From Tribonema minus (Eukaryota > Sar > Xanthophyceae > Tribonematales > Tribonemataceae), in contig JAFCMP010000025.1 of assembly GCA_017506865.1 (NCBI GenBank), positions 124,001 to 188,000 on the forward strand: a stretch of 64,000 nucleotides of DNA, given 5' to 3'. Below are positions 1-12,600 of this stretch, piece by piece (the first letter of the stretch is position 1; each line of letters starts with the position of its first letter). Position numbers and translations under genes: made by a program. Under the pieces are notes generated by a model. The model was not told where the DNA came from and did no database searches. It saw only the letters and a program-made list of their open reading frames with translations.

Positions 1-147
1 CAAGGTGTCCAGCCCCGTTGCAGCGTTGCGATCAGGGTGAACTTCAAGTTGAAGTAGTCCTACAGGCGCGCGCCCCATGGAACTGTTCAGGGTGTGCAGC
101 CCCGTTGTATCGTTGCAATCAGGGTAATGTAGTCTTGTAGTCCTGTA
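1..147. repeat. Two-unit tandem repeat of about 87 bp
   Basis: Both units carry AGCCCCGTTG followed by TCGTTGCAATCAGGG or a close variant, and end near GTAGTCCT. They lie in an IFT122 intron, or touch an exon edge that is off the window. Confidence 0.6.
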
Positions 148-502
148 ACGCATGCGTATACCTGCCTATCATATACTTCGGAAGTACACCTACCTGTTGC
201 TAACGCTGGCACACTGCATGAGTAGCAGCAATGCCGCCATTGTGAGGTTCTGCTGCTCACAGGCGCCCGTCACAGCTTAAGCTAATCACCGTACTTTGAC
301 AGCGATGACGCAATTAGCACTGTTCCTCCACTTCTGATGTGTCATCGAGCGAGGTTCAAAGCCAGAGTCAGCAATTGTGCGTCGCCCTGCTTTGTGTGTG
401 CATGCAAATGTGTTGCGCGGCGCCCGTACAGGTCAACACAAGTGCCTGTGAGGCCTCCAGTAACAGATGCAGTTAACAAGCCCTGCGTCCCCCCCCCCCC
501 CC

Positions 503-562
503 CCCCCCCCCATGCACAGGTGGACGGTGCCGTGGCGGCGTGTGACATCAGCACTCTTCCCC
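503..562 (+). repeat. Partial copy of IFT122 exon 1 start with acceptor
   Basis: A C-run, the acceptor ATGCACAG and about 40 bp matching the first codons of the 623-761 exon (CGTGTGACATCAGC) occur upstream of the real exon. The real exon has the same C-run and acceptor in front of it. Confidence 0.8.
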
Positions 563-622
563 ATGTCTGCTTGAAGCTAGGATTAACGTTACCCCCCTTC
601 CCCCCCCCCCCCAAATGCACAG

Positions 623-3600
623 GTGGATGCTGCCGTTGCGGCGTGCGACATCAGCTTGCGGCGGCAGAGCGTGGCAGTGCTCGACTGCAACGAGAAGCTC
701 ACCGTCTTTGACCTGGCCACGCGCAGCGTCACCTTCCAAGAAGCCGGCGTCACCAGCGTCGGTGCGTCCCTGGTGCATGTTGAAGTGGAATAACTTCAAG
801 TTGCTTTGTGGCAGTATTATGGGACATCTTCAAGTTGACTTTGTGCGTCTCTGAGACATGTTGAAGTGGAATGGGACATCTTCAAGTTGACTTTGTGAGC
901 GCACGTGCGCCATCTCAAAGGCCAATGGTCAACATTTGCGAACCTCAAGGTTTTTGAACGAGTACCATGCAGGCACCTCAGCGTGGTGTTCTGTATTTAC
1001 TAACCCTAACCCTAACCCTAACCCTACCCCTCGGGCACCTTTTCTGTCGGTATGTTCAATGAGCAGCGGACGCAGCGACGCTTGCCCCTTTTCTAAAAAT
1101 TGGTGTGCTACCAGTTCTGCTGTCAGTCCAAGGCGTGTATACATTGGATAAGCGTACGGCAGACACCGCCCCTTCATGGAATGCTGTAGGTATCGTGACC
1201 ACATACCACAATAGCCCTCAAACATTACTTGCGGTATGATAACATGCTTATGTCCTTTGAACTACAACACATTGGTACTTTTGTGAAACGTATACACGTG
1301 CATGTACTCATGTAAATCTGTGTTGGTATCCGCTCGTGCACAGCCTTCAACAGGGAGGTGGAGGAGATGCTGTGCTTCACCAGGAACGCGCCAAGTGGCG
1401 GCGGTGGCAGCGGCTCAGCTGGAGCAGCACTGCTCATCAAGACGGCAGACTTCCCTGTGCACCAGCAGAAGTTCGGCGGCACCGTTGTGGGCTTCGCTGG
1501 CAGCAAGGTAGGGACAGCTGTGCAGTGTGGATTCACAGACTTGTTCTTTGAAGTACATTATCCACAATGAGCGCAAGGTAGGCACAAGCATTGCAATGAG
1601 GAGGCAACAGTTTGTGGAAGCTGCAAAGACACTTCAAGTGCAAGGTACAGACAGGTGTGAGGCGTACAACACACATCCTTGTGATGTACTGTGAAGTACA
1701 TGCAATGTGTTGTGCAGTGTATGTGTAGTGTATGCATAATGTATGCACAAGCACCTCAATGTTGATGCAACAGCTCATGGATTTTTGCAAAGGTGCTTCA
1801 AGAGCAAGGTTCCAGGCAGCCGTGAGGTGTGCAGCACTCTGTACATTTCAACTATACTCAAAACGGGTATGTACTTTGCACCAGTGTCTACCCTTGTTCA
1901 GCTGTGAAAGCAAGTGAAGTGCCCTGTGTGGTAGGCCTTGAATAAAATCCACTAGCGAAGCGAATGAAAGCCACTGGCAAAGTGCCATTGATGCCCATCC
2001 TTGGTCGATGCGAGCCAGGATACGGTTGATATGTGCATGCCTCAAACCTGTACAGCAGGTTTATTACCATGTTCAAAATGCAGTACCTCAGCAGTGCATG
2101 CTAGCAAAGGCAGCAGAGGAGGCTGAGAGGCATCGCCACACTGCAAGTGCTGGGCTTATGAGAGTGAACTGCAGTATTACACAACACAAAGAGCACAACG
2201 TGAACTTCATACGGTAGGAAGTAGCGTCAAGTTTCGTACAACACGCCCGATACGCGCTTTGAAGCTGCTGGTTCTGAATCCCCTGTACCAGATGAAGCAG
2301 CAAGTGTCAATGTCTGGCAATGACCCCTGGGGGCGTGCCACAGACACATGAGGTACACCGTGTACTCCTCGTGTGATCACTCTGCACCCTTTGTGAACTC
2401 GCGTGAGGCCAGGTGTACTCTGTCAGCGGACGCGCGATGACCCCTGTGGACATGCCACAGATGATGAGCATGTGCCGTGAACTCCTCGTGTACTCACCCT
2501 GCACCCCTTTTGAACTTGCTTGTGAACTCACGTGAGGCCAGGTGTACTCTGTCAGCGGAGGCGCGATGACCCCTGTGGATGTACCACAAACAATGAGCAT
2601 GTATCGCTACATAGACAGGGGCGACTTTGCCGCTGCGTACAAGGTGGCCTGCCTGGGCGTCACGCAGGGCGACTGGCGGATACTGGCAGTTACAGCGCTG
2701 CAGGTACGCAAGTGCGCAGGATTGCAGGCATTTGCAGCAAGAACCACATGACATTGGCACATCGACTTTGAACTGGTGCTTGGCACATGCATGTTGCGCA
2801 TACATGAAGTGCTGTCAGCATTTATTGGTACTGTTTTCTTTGCACTGCCCGTGCTGCGTAGTTTAGAGAATGGGGCATGATCGGCGATTGATGGTACTTC
2901 CATACCTGCAGCGTTGCTGCCAGGCTTGAAGCAATTGCGTTGCCACTGCCGATGTGCCAAATGCCCAGAATAACGCAGGGTCAGGGTCAGGTTCGGGGTT
3001 GGGGTCAGCTGGAAGTCGTGAGAGTCAGGGGGGTGCTGGAAGCTACAGCAGGTGTTGCCCTGACTGTCCGCTGACCGAAGACGGTCAGGGTTAGGGCTAG
3101 GGTTAGGGCAAAAGAGCGGTCCACCGTTAATCGCTCCCCCCAGCATCTGCTGTCCGCTTGTTCAAAGAGTAATCAGGGATGTGAATTAACCAATATCGAT
3201 TCACCTCTTATCTTCCGCGAGCTTCCTTCTAGGTGAAAGCAGAAGTTCGGGTTAGGTAAAACGTTAGCCTGCAAGACCTGCATCTTGATATTTGCCTCAG
3301 TCATCCCATAGCTTTCTGCTGTATGTACTTCTAGTGCCATCTCAAAGGCAGTAAACGTTGAATTGCGCATTGTGGGCAAGGTCACATCAGGGTGTACTTC
3401 CAGTAGGGGCACTTGAACTTTGTGGCATCTGCTCACTGACCTTCAGGGTGTGTCTCTAATGTTGTGTAAAACTGCTCCAGTGGTGGTCCAATGATCATGC
3501 AACGCGTTCAGGCAATGCGGCTGGATGTTGCCGGCACGTAGCGCATGTAGTCCCATCCAAATTACTTCACCATACACAAAGGTGGCCGTTGCAGCTTCTG

Positions 3601-6600
3601 TTGACCGATCTGCGTTCTGCCTCCACTTTCTCCTCGATTGCCACAACATGCATGCAACTTGCGCAGGCGGTGCGGCTGGACACTGCACGCAAGGCCTTCA
3701 TACGGCTACATAATTTCAGCTTTTTCTCCACACTTTTGTACATGGTTGTGCAATTGATGCAGGCAATGCGGCTCGACATTGCACGCCAGGCCTTCATACG
3801 CCTGCGCGACATGCGCTTTGTGGACCTGCTGGCCAGCATGGCTCAGCGCCAGGCGCAGCAGCAGCAGCGCTCAAATGATCCACAGGCCAAGGCCGCCATG
3901 GAGCAGGATGCGGTGAGCATATAATGCATAATTTTTAATGAACTCATAAAGTAGTTGAATGATAATGCATGGTTTTTGATGAATCCATGAAGTAGTGGAA
4001 TTGTGGACCTGCCAGGCGCAGCAGCAGCAGCAGCGCTCCGTGGATCCGCAGACCAAGGCCACCACGGAGCAGGACGCGGTGAGCCGATAGTGCAGTTCAT
4101 ATTACTTAAATGGAGGCCATGCACACTTCAGCCGCAGACCAAGGCTGCCGTGTCGGATTAAAGTCATGGTGAAACTGACACTTTCTGTGACCCCCTTTTC
4201 AATCACTGAGCTGACCCGCAATCTGCGGTTAGGGATAGGGTTGGGGTCAGGGCTAGGGTTAGGGTCAGGGAGCACTCAGCACATGTGAGCCGCGGAACAC
4301 AGTGTTGGTGTGGCTGCTGTCATGCTACTTGGCATGTATGCTCCTGAGCGTTTATCATGCTGGCTGTCTACTTAGGGTTAGGGTTAGCTAACCCTAACCC
4401 TTCTGCGTTCTACCGTGCTGAGCGCAGAGACATGGCACTCAATTTACATTCCGCTGCACCCGTGCGCAGCTGGCGGAGGTGCTGGCATTTCAGGGTATGT
4501 ACCAGGAGGCGGCGCTCGTGTGTGGGTACTCGCTTGTGTCCTAACCCTAAACCTACCCCCCTAACCCTAACCCTAACTCCAACCCTAACCCTGCGCGCAG
4601 CTGGCGGAGGTGCTGTCGTTCCAGGGTATGTATCAGGAGGCGGCGCGCGTGTGGGCGCGCTGCGGCATGGTCGGCAAGGCCGTCCACATGTACGTCAGCC
4701 TGCGCCAGTGGGAGGAAGCCAAGGTAAGAAAGACAATGGCATTGCAACGTTCATAATACTTTCTGCCGAGCACTGCGCTGTAACGTGTGTTCGTTGTGGA
4801 CAGGTGTTTGGGTTACTTATGTGCGCCAGTGAGCCTGCGCCAGTGGGAGGACGGTGAGGGAAGAGTAGGATTGATGTTTGCGTCAGTGAGTACGTATGCA
4901 CAAGGGCTTTTGTCGTTGATGCAACTAGGGTCAGGGTCACATGTGCCGGCGATGGCCAGACGCATGTACGTTAGCCTGCGCCAGTGAGAGGAAGCCAAGG
5001 TCAGGGCTGTAGCATTGTGTTTTCTCTCAAGGCAGCCTGAGAACTACACCGCAACGTGCACAAGTGGTCGTATTTTAACGATGGGTGCAGCTAGCGGTAG
5101 GTATAGGGCAAGACCATGCACATGTACGACATCCTGTGCCAGTGGGAGCAGGCCAAGGTATGGACGATTGTTGCATCGTACCGCTTATGAACATTTTCTA
5201 CACTGCTATAGCCAACCGAGCACTGCGCTGTTATGTGTGTATGCGTCGAAATTGTTACTGCCGTTATGGTTGCGGTCAGGGTGTCTGGGTCACACATGCC
5301 TGCGACAGATGAAGGCCAAGGTAAGGAGTTGATAGCAGTACTGTACAGTACTGTAGTCATTATCACGATTTATGCTCAAGGCAAATTGGAGAAAGTACTG
5401 ATCGAAGCATTTTGCAGTAGTGCTCACTTGTTCGATTGAGTAAGAGTGATCATTTTACGGTATGCATGAGGGTCACAGTTGCTTATGTGATCGCTGGGTA
5501 GCGTCAACGCCAGGGTTGAAGTTAGAGCTGGCGTGACATCCACCGACTTTGGATAATGGGCGTGTGAAGCCCCAGTACAAATTCCATGAACTTTCCGTCA
5601 AATAGCCACAAATGTCGCAGTAGCATGGGGCATCGAAGGCAAAGCATCTGATCCTTTCTGTGATAAGCCCCGTCTCGTGAATCGTGTTGTGCAGAATGTG
5701 CTGAGCATTGAGTCTCACCTGTTTGGTCACGCAGGTGTTTGCTGCCAACGCCGGCAACGACAGTGGCATCACCGTGCAGGACCTGGTGCGGCAGCAGGCC
5801 AAGTGGGCAGAGGAGGTGGGAAAAACTTCAAGTACATGAACTTGAAAAAGTGGGGGATTGTGCTAGGGCTTCGCACCTCATGCTAGGGAACAGTCAAAAC
5901 TTGTTGTGGCGTGCAAAGTAGGCCAGGCAAGCACCAGTGCGTTTCACACAATTATGCCGTGCAGCTGAAGAGGTCAAAGTTCAGTTTGTCGCCTGTGTGC
6001 TTTGCCTGTCTGGACTGCAAATACATTGTTTAATCACTATTCTATGTCCAAAGAGCGAATTGTTTTTCATCAATTTCAATACTTGTACTAGTTTTTGTTA
6101 TATTGTGTGTGACTGAATAAGCAGACCGAAGAAGTGGCGCTGTGTTGCTGACTCGAACTGACTCGTGTACCTGACTCATCTACCCAACTCGTCGCCTGAC
6201 ACGCAGAGCCTCCTCGTCATGTAACGATGATGCTACAAATTCAATCTCATTTTCCATCGACGCCCACTGATATAGCTGCCCTGCGCTACTGCTTTTGCAT
6301 TTGTATGAACCCACATCAACGATTGGTGCGGCTCCGCTGACATGTACCTGACTCATGACCTGACCCGCGCTGTGCCAACTGCTCCCTTGTATTGTGACAA
6401 TGATGCGACAAATTCATTTTCTTTGTCAACAGACGCCCGCTGATATAGCTGCCCTGCGCTGTTTTTGCTGTCGCAATTGCGTAAACCCAGACCAACGACT
6501 GGCGCGGCGCTGCTGACATGTACCTGAGTGCTGGGGACGGTATGAGCGCTGCCACAATTGTGTGTCAGCAGAGCACCAAGGACGCCAAGGCCAGGGAGGG

Positions 6601-9600
6601 GTGGCAGACGGTGCTGATTGAGGTGACGCATACTTCAATTGTCTACTTGAATTTACATTTTTCTGCTGTGATGGTATGAGCGCTGCCACAATTGTGTGTC
6701 AGCAGAGCACCAGGGACGCCAAGACCCGGGAGGGGTGGCAGACGGTGCTGATTGAGGTGATGCATACTTCAACTGTGTACTTCAATATTTTTTTTGCTGC
6801 AATGAAGCCTGAGTAAAAGTGGCTTACCTGCCTAGTGATGCCGGAGTAAAGGTGGCTTACCTGGCTAGTGTTGGGGTGTAAGTGGCGCTTGAACTCAAAA
6901 AGTGCTTCAAGTATGCGTACATGCAAAGTGGTGGGCTGAGGTTGCAGATGCGGACGACAAAGTCTCAATGGTTTGCCGTGATGTCAGCTGATGACACATG
7001 TTATCGATGGCGCATTTCGGCACAGTACAACAAGCATGCGCAAGTAAACTCGGGCAGCTTGATGCGGGTGCATAGCTCATTGAGCCTCTTTCCCGCAGCC
7101 ATTACGAGCTGCTAGGGCAAGGTGAGGTATTGCTGATGCGCCTTTCAATACTTTTGACCTAGCCTTAGGGCTGCCAATTGGTCTGGTGATACACGATGTT
7201 GTCGTAGGTGAGGTATGGCTGATTAGCCTTCCGATAATATTGACCCTAGTCTTAGGGTCGCCAACTGGTCTGGTGATAGGCGATGCTGTCGCAGGTGAGG
7301 TATGGCTGATTAGCCTTCTGATAATATTGACCCTAGCCTTCGGGTCGCCAACTGGTCTGGTGATAGACGATGCTGTCGAAGGCGCGGAGACCAGTTTCTC
7401 ATCAGCATTGGGTTTGGGTTAGGATTAGGGTTAGGGTTAGGGTTAGGATTAGGGTTAGGGTTAGGGTTAGGCGCTTCTTTGACCGAATCATGATGCAGCC
7501 GCTACCAGACACAAATCAAGTGTTGAGCACATCGGGCGTCGCCAAAATCCACTTGACGGCATATGAAACAGAGGCAACGGTTACCGCAGCGAACGGCGCG
7601 GCGTCGGAGACACTGCCTGGCCCACTGGCAGTTGGAAACAGCCCGCGGGGCTGCGTCTGACTCATTGCCATCGACTCGAGCTGTTGTATTGAAGGCAGTG
7701 GCCGACCCTGAACGCACAATCCGCATCAGCCGAAAAGGTGGCAACCGTTACAGCGCGCACGACACGCAGAGCGGCTTCTCAGGCTGCCGCGCCCGCAATT
7801 GCCCGTGGCAGGAGGTTTAAAGCTGTACTAGGCTAGGGCAACATGAAAGACAGCAAGGATAGAGCATGCACACGACGACCAATTGTGCCACCACCAGGTA
7901 TCGTCTTGAGCGAGGAACACGGAGACTTAGATGAAAAGGACCACCTGTGTGTGTGAGTGTTTTTAGGTCCGTCTCCACCCGACGACCGTACTCCACCAGC
8001 ATCTCTCTCTCTCCTTTTCATCCAAGGTTCCATGTCCCTCACTCAAGATGATACCAGGTGGTGGCACAATCGGTCGTCGTGTGCATGCTCTCTCCTTGCT
8101 GTCTTTCAAGTCGCCCTCGCCTAGTACAGCTTTCAATCTCCCGTCACGGGCATTTGCAGGCGCGGCAGCCTGGCGAGCGGCATCGTGTTCTTGTTTGTGT
8201 TGTAACGGTTGCCACTTGTGCGGCCAATGCGGATTGTGCAGTAAGGTTGGCAACTGCCTCCGATGTGGCAGCTTGAGTTGACGGCAATGAGTCAGACACA
8301 GCGAGCGGGCTGATTTCAAGCGCCAGTGTTGACGTCTCGCATGTGCGCGTTGGAACACATGGTTGGGACCAAGATTGAGTGATGATCTAGGGTTAGGGTG
8401 ACTGTGCCCCATTACTTTCTGGATTTAACACAGTACTTCATAGATGATTCCCTGCAAGCCTTGAAGCAGCAACGCCACATGTTGGGCACTGGCAGCGGCT
8501 GCCGGCCTATAACCACCGAGGGTTGAGATTGGAATGAAGGTTTGGTAATCTGTATGCCTTGGACCTAACGCTAACCCTCGCCCCAAGCTAGCACTGCCGA
8601 GAGTTTAATACTATGACTGATACGACGCCCTGCGTGCGTTCCTTGCACATTGCCCACAGATTGCGCGCAACGTGAAGAAGACCGACACGGACGTCCTCAA
8701 GGTGAGCCGTACGCTTAGGGTTATGGTGAGCCTTGCTAGGGTTAGGGTTAGGGTTAGGGTTAGCATTGGGAAGAAGACCGACACTGACGTCCTCAAGTGA
8801 GTTTGCGGCTGCTGGTGTTGCACTGCATGCGGTGACAGTGCTCATGAAGTTGCTGGTGCAGTGGCAGCATGCCTTAGACCAAATGCAACGAATGTTATCT
8901 AGTTGCAGCGTGTTGGAAGCCCAGCTGATCAGCAGAACTGATGCTTGGCGTATGGCATAGAAAGAATTCGATTACGGCCAGAATAAACGAGTAGGGCTGA
9001 GTAGAGGATTAGGTCTGAAACTGAATGCACATTGTTGTCAATGCCCAAATGCATGGTGGACTGCTAATGTGTGAACAGCAGTATTTCAAGCGACGCCTGC
9101 AACCATTGAAGTGCCGCTTTGATGAGAACAGAAGAAGTACTGTTCAGGATGTGACAGTGCCCCGCAGCTCTTACCTCCCTTTTGGCCCTGGAAGCGCGCA
9201 GCACTGGGGGCCACAGTATAGCGTTAGGGTCAGGGCTAGGGCTAGCCCGACGCTAAGTCTCGTCAGCCTGATGCGCTGTTTGGTGGTTGCTGGCGTCAGT
9301 GCAGTCTGATCGCTGCAGAGCAGTCAACCCTTAGGAACTCATGGACTAGGACACCTGCGCCCTCCATGAAAAAACAACATAATATGGGACAATGCTGGCC
9401 AAGGCCTTACTGCATGATCCAGCGTTGGACCGGTAAGGTTAAGGAGACAGTGCAACTGCATGCCATTTGTCATCAAATGTTTGCGCGGCTCTGCGGCGAC
9501 GCATTTGTCGCAGCCGGAGAGCATGAGTCAGTGCTCAGCCCAAACCTACCCTACGCAAGCTGGCAGACCACAGCCCTCGATCAGGTTAAGGTCAAGGGTG

Positions 9601-12600
9601 AACGTTAGCCTAAGGGTAAGGGAACACTCAAATCCCTGCGTCCCACTGGCATGAGCATACCCCGCCGCATTGCCGGGTCTTGCGTCATTGCAAACAACAT
9701 TTTGTTATCCTTTCAGCGAGGCGATGCACACATCGTGGCCGGCGCGCACAAGCTGGGCTTGGCAGTGCTGACTGCTCAGTGCTCAGCAAGCTGGAGGCTA
9801 CAGCCCTCACTTAGGGTTAGGGTTTTGGATCACTCCCAACTCCACGTCCCACCGGAATGCTGTACTTGACTGGCAGTCTTGTCACTTCAACAGCACCAGG
9901 TCTCATGAGCTGAAGACCTGCACCGCTTGCGAGTGACTTCAGTCTCATGAGCTGAGAACCTACACCGCTGCAGCAGCGCTGTGAGTGACTTCAGTACCAC
10001 GTCGTTTCACCTGTGACTTCATTGTCCCCTCAGCTCTGCGGCGACACGTGCGCCTCCACTGGCAAGCACGAGCTGGCCCTGGAAGTGCTCAGCAATCTCT
10101 GAAGGGCTATAGCCCTCACTTGGGATTAGGGTTTCAGATTATTCCCAACTGCACGTCCGACCGGAATGATGTGTTTGATCTCGTCACTTCAACATCACCA
10201 GGCCTCACGCCCTTTCAACTGTGACTTCTTGATTGCTCCCTCAGCTCTGCGGCAACGCACTTGTCACTTGAGATTGCCAGGTGTCACGTCGTTTCAGCTC
10301 CTATAAAACGACACAGTGTCACCTGGCACAGTGTGACTGGCGGTCTTGTCACTCCAGCATCACTACGTCTCACGTCGTTTCAACTGTGCCTTCTTGATTG
10401 CCCCCGCAGCTCTGTGGCGACACGTTTCTTGCTGCGGGCAAGTACGAGCTGGCCCTGGAATTGCTCAGCAAGCTAGAGGACTACAGCCCTCACTTGGGGT
10501 TAGGGCTTTGGATCACTCCCAACTCCACATCCGGCCAGAATGACGTGCTTGGTCTCATTACTTCAACATCATTAGGCCTTACATTGTTTCAACTGTGACT
10601 TCACCGTCCCCTCAGCTTTGCGGTGACACATTCGTCGCGGCCGGCGAGCACGAGCTGGCCCTGGAAGTGCTCAGCAAGCTGGAGGACTACAGCGCACTCA
10701 TGGCGCTGCACGTGCAGCGACAGGACTGGGTCGCGGCGGTGAAGCTCAGCGAAGAGCACGCCGGCAAATTTGACCAGGTTAGTGCCAAAAGGCTTTGTTG
10801 TTTACGGTATGTAGGGGTTATGTATTTTTATTAGGGTTCAAGTTGGGGTAGGTTTAAATTGTCGTTGCACGTGCAGCGCCAGGACTGGGTGGCAGCAGTG
10901 AAGCTCAGCGAAGAGCACGCCGGTAGATTTGACCAGGTTAGTGCTGTAGGCTTTATTAGGATTGATTTAGAGCTTAGGGTCGGGTCAGTATAATATTGCA
11001 TGAACCCGCAGTAGGTCGCAGCGGTGAAGCTCAGCGAAGGACACGCCTGCAAATGCGACTCGGTCAGTGTTGTGCGCTTACTTAGAGTGGGGAGTGATTT
11101 GCTAGGCTTACGCACTAGGATAAGTATTGCACGAAACCTCACCAGCGCAGCGGTGAAGCTCAGTAAAAAGCACGCCGGCAAGGCAAATATGACCTGGCCA
11201 GGGCTGCCTAAGGCTTTTGCGCTGAGGGCAAGAGCTTAGTGGCTCGCTGCCACTAGATGCAAGTGACTTAGGAACTGCAACATGTAGTTGCAACATCTAT
11301 TTATTGGTGGAAGGCACTTGCGGCTAACCATCCCTTGTCACCTAGAGCTCTACGATCTTTTGATTCCTTTCCATCTAATTACCAGTGCTATTGAACTGCA
11401 ACATGTAGTTGCAACATCTAATTACCAGTGCTATTGAACTGCAACATGTAGTTGCAACATCTGATTACCAGTGCTATTGAATAATGCGCTCAAGGACTTG
11501 GTTCTGCTGCATCATCGTAGAAAGTGTTCCTGATTTATGGTGTGAGTGGCGCCTGCTTGAATACAACGACAACAAAGAACCTTCGACATTTGTGCGTTAC
11601 ACGCATGGATTGTGCTGCCCCTTGAGATTTATCACTTGCTCGTGAGCTGCTGCATCCTCACTGTGTCGCAACAGAAAGCGTTCCAGCCATATGCGGAGTG
11701 GCTTGCCGCCACAGGCCGCTTCGATGACGCCTTGCTGACGTACCGCTGCACCGAACAGAGTTTCTGCATTCATTTTTGCCAGTTGCTACCGCAAAACTTT
11801 CACTGTCGCCATGATGTGTGCTGCCTCAAGCACCCTGTGCAAAATCGCTTGCTGCCGCCTGATTGCAGAAAGAATTTCTGCCATATGCAGTGTGGCTCAA
11901 GCCTCCGCACCCTGCAACATTGTCACCTGCAAAAAGCTTAGGGTTAGGGTTAGGGTTAGGGTTAGGGTTAGGGTTGTGCACTCAGAAGCGTTCTGCCTCA
12001 CCGACTCTTGAACATGCACCTGCGCCCCATTGCAGAAAGTATTCCTGCAATACGCGGACTGGCTCGCCGCTACGGGCCGCTTCGACGCCGCTTTGGATGC
12101 CTGCCGCCGCGCCGAACTGAGCCTCCGCACGCTGAATTCTCATCAACCCCGATACCCCCTGCCTGATGCACCCAGAACTGTTCTGGTCAAAGACTCCCTT
12201 CAATGCTCACTGCCGCGCCATCACAGAAAGTGTTCCTACCTTATGCGGAGTGGCTCGCCGCCACGAACCGCTTCGACGACACCCTGGATGCCTACCGCCG
12301 CGCCGTCCTGAGCCTGCGCACGCTGCGGCAGCTCCTCAACTTCAAAACCCTCCGCCTGATGCACTCAGAGCCATTTTGATAAAACCTAACCCTAACCCCC
12401 AACCCTCATCCTCGCTGCCGCGCCATCAAGGAAAGTGTTCCTGGCATACGCGGAGTGGCTCGCCGCCACGGGCCGCTTCCACGATGCCCTGGATGCCTAC
12501 CGCCGCGCCGACCGTGACGACTTATGCCCTGCATTTTCATCAACTTCGATACCATGCGCTTGATGCACGCAGAGCCATTCTGATCAGACCTCACCCTAAC

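Noticed and set aside
11672-12520. Exon 10 copies as additional real TPR exons of IFT122
   Set aside because: They decay with distance, several have stops or lost frames, and splicing 10777 to 12637 alone matches the family without gaps.
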